A DNA stretch of 64,000 nt from Flaccisagitta enflata (lineage: Eukaryota; Chaetognatha; Sagittoidea; Aphragmophora): positions 93,806,001-93,870,000 of the forward strand of contig OZ231127.1 in the NCBI GenBank assembly GCA_965153355.1. The letters are read 5' to 3'. A program made the position numbers and the translations under genes. Shown one piece after another: positions 22,793 through 33,811 of the stretch. Within the stretch, counting starts at the first letter, position 1; each line of letters opens with the position of its first letter. The notes under the pieces are model-generated. The model worked only from the letters and a program-made list of their open reading frames with translations. It had not been told where the DNA came from and made no database searches.

Positions 22793-23225
22793 ATACCATA
22801 TTACCTGCCTTACCAAGTAAGGACGTACAGGATTTTCTGAAATTGTTAACCTCTGCTCAGGTCTAACTGTTGCAGTGATTTTCACGGTTATCCGCCGTTT
22901 CTCGGCACTGCCAAGATGACTTCTATCTCTTCCAAAACGATATACAGAGCCAGGTCATTGTGAAGGAGAGACGAAGGGGACACTACTCCATTTGATCAAA
23001 TTCCAAACGATCTCGATAATCTAATTATAAAAAGTGTGTGTATTCAAAGGCACTGTCTGCGTTATCTTTTGAAGTTGTCTACTTCTAGAAATTGTTTTCG
23101 ATGTTTTAATAAAATCCAACATGTATGAAGCTGACAACAAGTAAACATGATCAAAATTCTCAAACAAAATGTTATGAAATATGCGTTGCAATAGTTGTGT
23201 TGTTTTTGTACGCAGCGTCGAGGTT
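22793..23225. other. interval without recognised gene
   Basis: No supported exon. TTTAATAAAATCC at 23107 could serve as a polyadenylation signal for the gene ending at 22621, but the distance is long. Confidence 0.4.
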
Positions 23226-23345
23226 AATTGGAAAAAGTAATTCGACTTTTTGAAACATTTTTTGATTTGTTTTTGTTGGAGAAATCTGGTTATTCATTTT
23301 CGATTTGAGGCACTTGGGAAAGTTGGGAAAGTTATATCTTGCCTG
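23226..23345 (+). mobile_element. palindrome-ended element C, partial
   Basis: AAAAAGTAATTCGACTTTTT then GAAACATTTTTTGA; the inner part resembles 51887-52158. Half of the usual palindrome is missing, as if collapsed by deletion. Confidence 0.5.
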
Positions 23346-23369
23346 CGATAATACAAGTTTAGTTGAGGG

Positions 23370-23816
23370 CAGCGATGTATAGCAGCTTGAAGGTTAAGGA
23401 CTTCACAGCTAATTCCAAGCACGAAAGCAAATCTAAGCATAATAGCTTTTTAATTGATTTTCTATGATTCATATGCATTCTAAGCCAATACTAAACAAAA
23501 AGTAACAAATAAAAGAGTGATTCTCATCTAGACTGTTATTTCTTTATTAGATAGAGCTGTTTTTGATTGATTCATACAATTAAGTGCATAGTGCAAAAAA
23601 GGTATCTAGAAAAATTGTTAAGCAAGTAAGGGAAAAGTATACTAATCATCAACATATATCAATCAAGCCCTTTCCTCATTTTGTTTTGCAAACTTGTTTA
23701 TTACTTCCCCCAAAAGATTTGATTCAAGAAATATTTTTCTGTTGTTCATTTGTATGTCTGTCTATCTGTTTATCTGTCTGTTCATTTGTCTGTCAGTTTG
23801 TCTGACTGTCTGTCAG

Positions 23817-23895
<79 letters not shown>

Positions 23896-23998
23896 CTTCC
23901 TCCTATTTTCACAACAAATTTTCAAGCCCGACAAACATTCAAACCCGACAGCGGGGACGTCATGTGATGTCCCTGAAGTCCCTTGCCATACATCGCTG
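23370..23998. mobile_element. hAT-type MITE family F, 629 bp, 8-bp target duplication
   Basis: CAGCGATGTATAGCAGCTT at the left, CATACATCGCTG at the right, GTTGAGGG on both sides (23362-23369, 23999-24006). Longer than its sister at 21656 mainly through a longer (TC)n tract (23819-23891). Confidence 0.9.
23819..23891. repeat. (TC)n tract within the MITE
   Basis: Thirty-six TC units inside the family F copy. Confidence 0.95.
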
Positions 23999-24120
23999 GT
24001 TGAGGGAACGCAACTATAAACGCCTTTGGTGAGTTGGACTTTCCGTCGTATCGGGCCATAACACAATTAACACATACATCACTTTAAAAGTGGAAAAATC
24101 AAAAATGAGTGTTCTAGATG

Positions 24121-24301
24121 TTTTTTAGTCGCGTGCACGCGACTCTACACCCGCTTTGTCCGTCGGTCGGTCGGTCTGTCACACTTGTTTTATGATTTTT
24201 AGTTTTGGACCTCACTGCTCCTGCCCAAATGGTCCAGTGCCTCAAATATGGCCCCTGCCCACCCACACGTGACTTCGGTAGCCGTGTATCCGGCCTTGTT
24301 G
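24121..24301 (+). mobile_element. full-length hairpin-ended element (HE)
   Basis: TTTTTT, the palindrome AGTCGCGTGCACGCGACT, CTACACCCGCTTTGTCCGTC, (GGTC)n, core ACTGCTCCTGCCCAAATGG, inner ACACGTGACT and GTAGCCGTGTATCCGGCCTT. About 180 bp; a good type copy. Confidence 0.88.
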
Positions 24302-24594
24302 GGTATGTGTGTTGGTGGAGGAGGGGCTTGAAAGAGGGTTGGATGCCCCTGCTCACCCGTTCGCAACAATACAGTTACCCTGTGTCCCTCATTTTTTACT
24401 CGCAGCTAAAAAAGAGCTTAACTTTTTAATCGCGTGCACGCGACTCTAGCCTGCTCTGTCGGTAGTTCGGTCGGTCGGTCGGTCGGTCTGTCGGTCTGTC
24501 CGTAACATTTTTGCTTTTTCGTCTTTTGGGTCGTCTGGAGTTATTTTGAGTCATTTTTTGTTGTTTTTTGAGAATTGTTGGTTTGCTTTTAGTA

Positions 24595-25335
24595 TTTTGG
24601 TCATTTTGGTCATTTTGGTCATTTGGTCATTTTGGTCATTTTGGTCAATTGGTCATTTTGGTCATTTAGATCAATTTTGGTCGTTTTGGTCATTTTTGGT
24701 CATTTTTGGTAATGCTATCTATGTCTGTTTTGTCATTATCAAGCAATATTAATTCATTTCAAGTCATTAATTTATTTGGTCATTTGGTCATTTGGTCATT
24801 TGGTCATTTGGTTAATTGGTCATTAGGTCAATTTAGATCTAATTTTGGTCATTTTGGTCATTTTGTTAATTTTTGGTCATATTTGGTCATTTTGGTCATT
24901 TTGGTCATTTGGTCATTTGGTCATTTTTTGGTCATTTTTGGTCATTTGGTCATTTTGGTCATTTTGGTCATTTTTGGTCATTTTGGTCATTTTGTCATTT
25001 TTAGTCATTTTGGTCATTTTGATCATTTGGTCATTTTGGTCAGTTTGGTCATTTTGAGTCATTTTTGATCATTTTTTGGTCATATTTTGATCATTTTTGT
25101 CATTTGGCCATTTTGGTCATTTTGGTCATTTTGATCATTTTGATCATTTTGGTCATTTTTGTCATTTTGGACATTTTTGGTCATGTTGGTCATTTTTGGT
25201 GCATTTTTGTCATTTGATCATTTTGGTCATTTTTGTCATTTTTGGTTATTTTTGGTCATTTTGGACATTTTTGCTCACTTTGCGTCATTTTGGCCATTTG
25301 GCCATTTTGGTCATTTTTAATTCATTTTTATTTAT
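24595..25335 (+). repeat. (GGTCATTTT)n minisatellite, left block
   Basis: Units of 8-10 bp with variable T-runs, mostly GGTCATTTT or GGTCATTTGG. Continues at 25997 after the inserted G element. Confidence 0.95.
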
Positions 25336-25342
25336 GCTCCCT

Positions 25343-25996
25343 TTTTTGGGCGCGGCGAAAGTGGAGTGACCCTATCTTTTCACATAGGGAAAATTTCTCC
25401 TCCTCCTCCTCCTTCTTCTTCTTCTCCTCCTTCTTCTCCGTCCACCCACCCTCAAATCCCAGTCAGCCCAAATTCCCAGTCTTGAGGCCCAAGTCCCAGT
25501 ATCTTAAGAGGCCCGTCATGTCAGGCCAGTCTAACCCTCAAGGCCTAAATCCTAGCCTGGGTTAAATTCTCAATCTCGGGCCCAAATCCCAGTCTTGAGG
25601 CCCAAAGTCCAACCTCAAGGCCAAATTCCAGCCTCAAGGCCTAAATCCTAGCCTGGAGGCTGGGATCTGAGACTCGTGGCCAAGATCTGAGACCTCAAGG
25701 TCAAAATCTCAGCCAGGAGGCCCAGATCCCAGCCTTGAGGCCGTCTCAGCTACTCAGGCTAGGTTGAGCCTTGAGGCTAGGATTTGGGCCTTGAGGCTGG
25801 GATTTGGGCCTCGAGACTGGGATTTGAGCCTCGGGACTGGAATTTGAGTGGGAGGGACGGAGGAGGAGGAGGAGAAGAAGGAAGGAAAGGGCATCCAGCA
25901 TGTGTGGCATCGTCCTCGACCCGGGAACGCTACCTTCAGCCACAGCCTTCTTAGGCGAGACCTGGGTACCGTGACCATCTAACGCTTTTGCGACTA
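25343..25996. mobile_element. G element inserted in the GGTCATTTT array
   Basis: Left part: GGGCGCGGCG, CACATAGGGAAAATTTC, (CTC/CTT)n. Body: AGGCCCAAATCCCAGCCT-type units in both orientations. Right terminus: GTGACCATCTAACGC and TTTTGCGACTA, identical to the end at 48780-48802. The array resumes immediately after. Confidence 0.65.
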
Positions 25997-26365
25997 TTGA
26001 TCATTTTTGGTCATTTTGGACATTTTGGTTCATATTTGGTCATTTGGTCATTTTGGTCATTTTGGTCATCTTTGGTCATCTTGGGTCATGTCTTTGAGTC
26101 ATTTTGGTCATTTTTGTGGTTTGGTCATTTTGGTCATTTTGGTCATTTTGGTCATTTGGTCATTTTTGGTCATTTTTGGTCATTTGGTCATTTGGTCATT
26201 TTGGTCATTTTGGTCATTTCGGTCATTTGGTCATATTTGGTCATTTTGGTCATTTTTGGTCATTTTTGGTCATTTCGGTCATCTTTAGGCCTTTTTATTT
26301 GGTCATTTTGGTCATTTTGGTCATTTTGGTCATTTTGGTCATTTTGGTCATTTTGGTTAAAGTTG
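25997..26365 (+). repeat. (GGTCATTTT)n minisatellite, right block
   Basis: Same unit as 24595-25335, confirming that the G element interrupted one array. Confidence 0.95.
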
Positions 26366-27262
26366 TAGTTCAAGTCTGGTTAAATCTGCTGGTTGAAGTT
26401 TGCTGGTTAAAAGTCTGCTGGGTAAAGTCTGATGGTTAAAGTTTGCTGGTTGATCTTTATGGTTTAAATCTGCTGGTTTAAGTCTAATGAGTTAAATCTG
26501 CTGGTTAAAGTCTGCTGGTTTAAATCAGCTGGTTTAAGTCTGCTGGTTTAAGTCTGCTGTTTTAAATCTAATGGTTTAAGTCTGCTGGTCTAATGGTTTA
26601 AGTCTGCTGGTTTAAGTCTTCCTGGTTAAATGATATTAAAGATAAGTATGGTTTAAGTTTGGTTTAAGTCTAGTTTAAGTCTGGTTTTAAGTCTGGTTTC
26701 AAAAGTATGGTTTAAGTCTGCTGGTTTAAGTCTGGTTTACGTCTGGTTTAAGTCTGGTTTAAGTCTGGTTTAAGACTGGTTTGTGTCTGATTTATGTCTG
26801 GTTTGGGTCCAGGTTAGGTCTGGTTTAGGTCTGGTCTATGTCTGTTTTTTATCTGGTTTATGTTTGATTTAGGTCTGATTTGGGTCTGGTTTTGGTCTGG
26901 TTTGGTGGTATTGGTCTGGTTTTTGAGTCTGGTTTGAGTCTGGTTTGAGCCTGGTTTGAGCCTGGTTGAGCCTGGTTTAGTCTAGTTTTAAGTCTGGTGT
27001 GAGTCTGGTTTTTGAGTCTGGTTTGAGTCTGGTTTGAGTCAGGTTTGGGTCTGGTTTGGTTTGAGTCTGATTTTTGATGAAAAGATACAATAAGGTTTCA
27101 TGTCTGGTTTATATGGTTTATGTCTGGTTTATGTCTGATTTCGGTCTGGTTTTAATTCTGGTTTAGTCGTTTGAGTCTCGTTTGAGTCTGGTTTGAGTCT
27201 GGTTTGAGTCTGGTTTGGGTCTGTTTTGAGTTGCGTTTAAGTCTGATTTTCAATAAAAAGAA
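26366..27262 (+). repeat. GTCTGGTTT / GTCTGCTGGTTTAA minisatellite
   Basis: Two related unit types: about 15 bp (GTTTAAGTCTGCTG) at 26366-26640, then 11-12 bp (GTCTGGTTTGA) to 27262. Confidence 0.92.
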
Positions 27263-27770
27263 ACTGCAATGAGAGTCAGGTCAGTTCAGTTATTTTTGTC
27301 CTGCACGCGACTTATAGGTGTTGGCCTTGTTTCTTTCAAATGCGCAGAAGTCTCTACGATCAATATTTTTTGAGTTACGATTGAAATGAAATGAAACACT
27401 TGTATTTTACCGGGTATCCACTCTACGCGAGTACAATTGATCTCTGTTTTTGATGGGTCACAATAAGCCAAGAATCCAATGTAAAGTATTTAAAACACAA
27501 TGAATATAAAAAACAGTAGAATTACAGCATATTTAGAAAAACGGAAAGGAAATTCTTTTTTGTTGTTGGAAGCTTGTGAAAGCTGTGAACCAGGTGAGAA
27601 GCGGTTTGGTTAAGATTGTCAACTAAAAAAGCGAATGTTTTTTTACACATTTTCTCGAAGATAAAAATTTTTCATTGTTCCTTTTTATAGGCCCTATGTA
27701 ACAAGAAAGGAGAGTCAAGTTACGTTCATTGACTAGCTTTGTCATTAGCATTTTTGCTTCTTGCTCATGG

Positions 27771-27967
27771 TTTTTAGTCGCGTGCACGCGACTCTACACC
27801 CCGCTTTGTCCGTCCGTCTGTCCGTCGGTCTGTCACACTTTTACTTTTTTTATCAATTTTATTTCTTCAAGTCATTTTTAAGTCATTTCAGAGTATACAG
27901 AGTCATTCTAAGTCATTCTAAGTCATTTCGTAAGTTTCGCACGCGACTTGGCGGTGTTGGCCTTGTT
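27771..27967 (+). mobile_element. full-length HE element, GTTGGCC-type end
   Basis: TTTTT, AGTCGCGTGCACGCGACT, CGCTTTGTCCGTCCGTC, then several GTCATTT/AAGTCATTCT units, inner CGCACGCGACT and GGCGGTGTTGGCCTTGTT. Confidence 0.88.
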
Positions 27968-28901
27968 AATGATGAACCAGCGGCAAAAGAGGAAAAAATT
28001 GTTTGGATAACAGTTGATGATTCATTAAAATGTATGTTGAAGTAAACAATTCTGCATCCCTCATAAAAGCTTTAATTTGCACGATGGAGATACAGTGCAG
28101 AAAACAAATCATTTTTTGCCAGCATTTTTGAAAGCAACTTTGGGCATCATCCCAGACGCAATCATCGAGGTCAAAATTTTTTTCAAAGGTGTGCTTGCTT
28201 TTTATTGATTTTCAAAAAGTTAGCTCCATATCTGTCTCGGTCTATCAAGAAAATTTTGAATTGTGACAGCTTGAAGGAAAACTAAATAAGTTTCCCATCC
28301 GCTTTCGCTTTTGACTGTTGAATTTCCGCGGGGTTTCCACAATGTTTGATTTCGTTCTCTTGATGACCAAGTCCAAGACATCAATATTTTGCTGGGAAAA
28401 AAGAGGGCCTAAACTGCGCTGGTCTCCTCCAATGTTTCAATTTCTGAAAATGAGAAGAAAAACAAAAGAAAGATTCGAAAAATAAGAAAAAATCCCAAGT
28501 TAACGACTTTTTTTCAGTCAGCGATAGCCGCTATTTTCAGAAGCATTTTCCGAAAGATTGGGGCGGTCCCTATTGACAAGACGGTTTAAAATAAAAATCA
28601 ACGCCTCTTTGGCCGCCTCCGCCCCCTCCTCCTCCGCCTCCTCTTTGACCACCACCCCCCGCTTCCTTCACCTCCCCTACAACCACTTCCCCTGGGCCGA
28701 GCAGACAAATTTCCACCACCCTTTCCTCCTCCTCTTCTTCTGTCACTCTTTGTTTTACCGGTATACCTGCCCCATTCTGGAGCTATGACGATCGGATTGG
28801 GGTAAGTTTCTCCGAGACTGACCCCAGCCGTCTCCAATTCCCGGAGCCCGAGTGTCCATGGACTGTGAATCTTGCTTCCACGTAATTCTGTGCGAGGAGG
28901 G
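27968..28901. other. interval without supported gene
   Basis: A frame continuing from the HE end to a stop at 28046 encodes a short acidic peptide but has no splice support. 28608-28740 is a pyrimidine-rich low-complexity stretch giving Pro/Ser or Arg/Gly frames. Confidence 0.4.
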
Positions 28902-29292
28902 GTGCCCTGCTTTGCATGGTTGTAAATAGGAATGAGAGGTAGGGCAGCGGCCCCAAAGGGGACAAAGTCCTGTAGAACACAGGGGGACTTTTGTTCATCC
29001 GTCCGTTAGTTCATTCACTAGTCCCCCCAGGCCCTCTCAGGCCTGAAATCTGCCATCTCAGGCTTGAAATCTGCCCTCTCAGAAGCAAATCTGCCCTCTC
29101 AGGCTTGAAATCTGCCTACTCAGGCCTTGAATCTGCCCTCTCCAGGCTTGAAATCTGCCCTCTCAGGCTTGAAATCTGCCCTCTCAGGCTTGAAATCTGC
29201 TCTCTCAGTCTTAAAATCTGCCCTCTCAGGCCAGAAATCTGCCGTCTCAGGCCTGAAACCTGTCCTCACAGGCCTTAAATCTGCCCCTACTG
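28902..29292. mobile_element. G element, left arm and body
   Basis: GCCCTGCTTTGCATGGTTGT, GGGCAGCGGCCCC, AGTCCTGTAGAACACAGGGG, then 21-bp units CTCAGGCTTGAAATCTGCCC (29035-29290). The right arm is missing. Confidence 0.75.
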
Positions 29293-29295
29293 TCT

Positions 29296-29587
29296 ATTGT
29301 TACAAAAGGCCAAAAGTAGGGATCAATGAAAAATATCAATTTTTGCGAAAATGCGAAGAAATAAAGAAAGATTAAAAAACTCAAAGCTCAAAAAGTATTG
29401 ATCCTAGAGACTTATGGTTGGCGCCATTTGAAAGAAAAAAGTCAGCTCTTTCTTAGTTGTGAATGTAAACAAATGTGTCATCCCAGGCGGGAAATTGCCT
29501 AACTTTCTTAATTTCCTCAAATTGCAAATAGAAAACCTGCTTTCTCCCCTACGTTTCAAAAAGTCGAATTACGTAATTCGACTTTTT
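29296..29587 (-). mobile_element. palindrome-ended element C, full copy
   Basis: Ends with a perfect 30-bp palindrome at 29558-29587 whose centre is GTCGAATTACGTAATTCGAC flanked by A5/T5. The body (GGGATCAATG, GATCCTAGAGACTTATGG, GCGCCATTTGAAAGAA) matches 51887-52158 in reverse. Confidence 0.75.
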
Positions 29588-29760
29588 AGTCGCGTGCTAC
29601 ACCCCAATTTATCGGTCTGTTGGTCATCATTCGGTGGTCCGTCCTACTACTTTTTTGGGTTTTTGGGTTTTGGCTTCCTACCCAAATGATCTGGTGACCT
29701 CAATTACAGCCCTGCCCACCCGACATGCGACTGGGGCCAAAACTGTGTATCCCATTTTGT
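29583..29760 (+). mobile_element. HE element abutting element C
   Basis: AGTCGCGTGC start with the second stem arm lost, CTGTTGGTC body, CCAAATGATCTGGTGACC core, ACATGCGACT inner motif and diverged GTGTATCCCATTTTGTT end. Its T-run is the T5 of the preceding palindrome. Confidence 0.7.
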
Positions 29761-29819
29761 TTAATAAAAGCAAGCGTCATAAAATTTGGAGTCAATTTAC
29801 GTAACATATTTACTCTTCC

Positions 29820-29950
29820 CCATTGTTACATCAAACCAAAAGTTGGGATCAAAAAGATTAAAAAATCATAGCTTGAAAATAATGGATCCTAGACACCTCT
29901 GGTTGGTGCCATTTAAAAGAAAAAAATTAGTTCTATCTTAGCTGTGAATA
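29820..29950 (-). mobile_element. element C, partial copy
   Basis: AAAGTTGGGATCAAAAAGAT, GGATCCTAGACACCT and GGTGCCATTTAAAAGAA match the element at 29296. Confidence 0.55.
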
Positions 29951-30461
29951 TTTTTAGTCCTCATAAACGAATTTGTTTATTTGGTACCATAAATTTGATC
30001 TCATAAACAGATTTTCATATTTCTCCCCTCTTCCTCCTCCTCCTCCTCCTCCTTATCCGAAATCGTTTATTTGCCTCACTTCTTTTCCCAAATAAATAAA
30101 ATTGTTTATTTAATATGCACTGATCTCATAAACAGATTTTATATTTCTCTCCTCCTCCTCTCTCCTTCCTCCTCCTCATCCAAAATCGTTTATTTGCTCA
30201 CTTTCTTTTCCAAAAAAACAAAAATCGTTTATTTGGTACCATAAATTGGTTTTCATAAACGTATACTTTTAGAATTTTTGTGTTTATAAACAAAAATATG
30301 AACTCATAAATGCACTTGTTTACTTCTGGTACCATAAATTTGATCTCACAAAATGATTTTCATATTTCTCTCCTTCCTCCTCCTCCTCCTCCTCCTTATC
30401 CGAAATCGTTTATTTGCCCCCAATTTCTTTCCCAAATAAACAAAAATGTTTCATTGGTGAG

Positions 30462-30961
30462 CAGCAGATGCCCAGACTTGGAAATACGTAGTCTTCATAC
30501 TATTAATACCATTTGTGAAATGAAATTAAACCAGGCATGAGTAATGCTTATGTCCTGATAGGGTTGACGATGGGGCATGGCAGCTCTGTTGATAAAGAAT
30601 TCTCTGGAATACACCAAATCAAATTCGCTCTACTTGAACAACTGCCGAAATTGGTTCAGTGGTTAACTCACTTGACTTCAGATTTACTATGATTAGTTTA
30701 TTTAATAAGCTCCAGGTTCAATCCCAAGCAAGCTGGTTTTAAAAATCAAGCAAAAGATTGTTTTGAAATTTTCAAAATAAGTGATTGATCCTATAATTTT
30801 ATATCTTTGAATATTTTTTCCTGAGGTAGTCGTAGGGGATGCTATACCCCATCGTCAACCCCTAGGCTTTGTGCAGCATTACATCAGCATGATATCAGTC
30901 CTCTCCACTATACTGGATAGTCAGTTAAGAGTCTATTTCCAAGTCTAGACGACATCTACTG
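30462..30961. mobile_element. inverted-repeat insertion in the tandem array
   Basis: CAGCAGATGCCCAGACTTGG at the left and TTTCCAAGTCTAGACGACAT..CTACTG at the right are inverted versions; the array resumes at GTACCATAAATT. A nested pair TAGGGTTGACGATGGGG (30559) and CCCCATCGTCAACCCCTA (30847) sits inside. Confidence 0.55.
30646..30725 (+). ncRNA. tRNA-like sequence (A and B box), probable SINE part
   Basis: TTGGTTCAGTGGTTAACTC resembles an A box/D-arm and GGTTCAATCCC a B box 50 bp later. The flanks do not form an acceptor stem. Confidence 0.4.
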
Positions 30962-32039
30962 TACCATAAATTAAGTTTTCATAAACGTTACACTTTAGAA
31001 ATTTTTGTGAAATACATAGAACACCAAAATATGAAACCCCAAACGAATTTGTTTATTTGGTACCATAAATTTGATCCATAAACAGATTTCTGTTATTTCT
31101 TCTCCTCCTCCTCCTCCTCCTCATCCAAAATCGCCTATTCATTCCTCACTCCCTTTCCCAAATAAACAAAAAATCGTTTATTTGGTACCATAAATTGGTT
31201 TTCATAAACGTTTACACTCTTTTTGAACTTCTTGTGTTTGTAAACACCAAAAATATGAACCTTATAAACGAATTTGTTTATTTGGTACCATAAATTGGAT
31301 CTCATAAACAGATTTTATATTTCCCTCCTCCTCCTCTCCCTCCTCCTCCTCCTCATCCAAAATCGTTTATTTGCTCCCAACTTCTTTCCAATAAACAAAA
31401 ATCGTTTATTTTTGGTACTACAATTGGTTTTCATAAACGTTTACACTCTCCTTTAGAAATTTTTGTGTTTATAAACACCAATAAAAGGAATCTCATAAAC
31501 GAATTTGTTTATTTGGTACCATAAATTGATTCTCATAAATGATTTGTACTTCCCCACCACCTCTCACCCCTTTATCTGAAATCGGTTTATGTGCTCCTAA
31601 TTTACTTTCCACATAAACAAAAACTTGTTTATCTGGCATCATGAATTTATTTTTATAAACGTTTACACTCCTTTAGAAATTTTTGTGTTTATAAACACCA
31701 AAAATATGAACCTCATAAACGAATTTGTTTATTTGGTACCATAAATTTGATCTCATAAACAGATTTTCATATTTCTCTCCTCTTCCTCCTCCTCCTCCTC
31801 CTTCTCCTCCTCATCCAAAATCGTTTATTTGCCCCCAATTTCTTTCCCAAATAAACAAAAATCGTTTATTGGTATCATAAATTGGTTTTCATAAACATTT
31901 ACACTCCTTTAGAAATGTTTGCGTTTATAAACACCAAAAAAATGTATCTCATAAACGAATTTGTTTATTTGGTACTATAAATTTGATCTCATAAACAGAT
32001 TTTTGTGTTCTATGATAGTAGAACACTAAAGTTCCCCAG

Positions 32040-32356
32040 ATTTCTCCGTCTCTGTGTAACGACCGTCACACCACCCAGTTTTCTCTGAATGTCCGTCACA
32101 ACACCAAGTTTTCTCCGATTCTCCCTCACACAACCCAGTTTTCTCCAAATGTCCATCACACCACCCAGTTATCTCCGAATGTCCGTCACACCACCCAGTT
32201 TTCTCCAAATATCTGTCACACCACCCAGTTTTCTGAATGTCCGAATACACCAAACAGTTTTTCTCTGGAATGTCCGTCACACCACCCGTTTTCCGAATGT
32301 CCGTCACCACCCAGTTTTCCCGAATGTCGTCACACTCACCCAGTTTTCTGACTGTC
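32040..32356. repeat. about 30-bp minisatellite
   Basis: Eleven or so units of CACCCAGTTTTCTCCGAATG plus TCCGTCACAC. A (CT)n tract follows at 32378. Confidence 0.92.
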
Positions 32357-32520
32357 CGCATGTTTTTATGACTCCGCTCTCTCTCTCTCTCTCTCTCTCA
32401 TTTTTTTTTTTCTTATTCAATTTTTCTTACTTTGATGTTTTACTAAGAAAAAAAAGTAAAAATGTTGCTAACGCATTCGCGTTACGCGTTTTCAACGCTT
32501 CCTACAATTTTTATATTAGA

Positions 32521-32524
32521 AAAA

Positions 32525-32576
<52 letters not shown>

Positions 32577-32668
32577 AAAGAAGAAACAAGCAAAAGAAGA
32601 AGAAAGAAAGAAAGAAAGAAAGAAAAAGAAAGAAAGAAAGAAAGAAAGAAAGAGAAAGAAAGAAAAAA
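32521..32668. repeat. (GAAA)n microsatellite, two blocks
   Basis: 32521-32578 and 32601-32668, with a further GAAA-rich stretch at 32790-32840. Confidence 0.93.
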
Positions 32669-32844
32669 GGAATCAAGAAAATATAAGAAAAAATTGTTGT
32701 ACGAGATAAGAAGAGTAGGACAGTTGAACCTAAGTGTTATCGCTTCTATCGCGGGAAGATCGGCTTAAGAACAAAAACGACCCCAACTGAAAGAAAGAAA
32801 AAGAAAGAAAAGAAAGAAGAAAGGAAGAAAGAAAGAATAAAAAA

Positions 32845-33580
32845 GAATCAAATATAGTTACACCCCCACTGTAGATCGGAAATCCGCTTGTAAGGGTAGT
32901 ATAAACTTGATCCCTTCATGCCATTTCTTTTTTATTTCTTCTGATGACAGAAATGGTAATGGTCTAAAACACGTAGAATTAGTTGGTCCTTTGTCATCCA
33001 ATATTGCTGGCTTGAACTGTTTAAGGGCAGCCATGAGATAATGATAGAAGCAGCTGCCGCAAAGGGACTGATGGTATGACCTATGGTTTTGCTGGTGGGG
33101 TATCTTGTTTCATTTAATGGACATGGGGAGTGATAGCCGTAAATGCACAAGTAGCTTGAGATTTTGCAAGATCTTTTGCATTATGATAATTCATGCTACT
33201 GTTTCTTCACTTTCTTGTATTGTAAGATTGAGCTTCAGAGATAGATTTGAAGTTAATCATCAGATATTGTGGCGCCAAACCGTTTCATACTTTAAAAGAT
33301 GATGCAACTTGAAAATCGTGACTATCAGGTACAGAAAGCCAAGCAAGTTTTCTAAGATCACCAAGACCTAACTGCTGTAAAGGGGCTTGTATGCATAGAC
33401 TGATAAATAACATGATTTATATGATTTCTTTTAAAAAGGGAGAGAAAGGGTGTTTCTAGTGGAGATGTAAAACGGGTTTGTTCCTATGAAATGCGTTTAC
33501 AGCGTGAACACATACTAAGAAATTTAAACTGTCTCATGTGGGGTGAGCGAAGTAAGTGAGCAAGCCCATAAACGGAGCGA
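32845..33580. other. interval without recognised gene
   Basis: Short frames only; no motif or phase-matched splice pair seen. Confidence 0.45.
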
Positions 33581-33581
33581 G

Positions 33582-33769
<188 letters not shown>

Positions 33770-33811
33770 GGACGAAAATTTTGTCTGAAGCAGCCTCGGA
33801 TAAAATGAAAG

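Larger units (their letters stand above)
24423..27332 (+). mobile_element. 2.9-kb HE element expanded by internal minisatellites
   Basis: Starts TTTTTAATCGCGTGCACGCG with GCTCTGTCGG and (GGTC)n; ends GCACGCGACTTATAGGTG and TTGGCCTTGTT, the end type of 27771-27967, which has short GTCATTT units in the same place. Inside are a (GGTCATTTT)n array, an inserted G element (25343-25996), more of the array, then a GTCTGGTTT array. Treating it as one element is an inference from the two matching ends. Confidence 0.6.
29960..32010 (+). repeat. tandem array of roughly 230-bp units
   Basis: Units begin near ACGAATTTGTTTATTTGGTA (29966, 31041, 31268, 31500, 31719, 31957), followed by CTCATAAACAGATTTT, a (CTC)n tract, AAAATCGTTTATTTGC, CAAATAAACAAAAATCG and TTTTCATAAACGTTTACACT. 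Spacing is 218-238 bp in the intact part. Interrupted at 30462-30961. No coding. Confidence 0.85.

Noticed and set aside
24121-24301. Calling HE elements Helitrons because of the terminal hairpin
   Set aside because: A CTAA after the hairpin on the reverse strand is suggestive, but no consistent TC 5' end or AT-target insertion was seen, so the class is left open.
24546-26439. Phe/Trp/Gly/His-rich 110-126-codon frames
   Set aside because: Translation of the (GGTCATTTT)n minisatellite.
28558-28837. Pro/Ser-rich or Arg/Gly-rich protein
   Set aside because: Low-complexity pyrimidine tract; no splice support.
29558-29587. Palindrome followed by T5 as a rho-independent terminator
   Set aside because: Context is eukaryotic repeats, and the palindrome is an element border at two loci.
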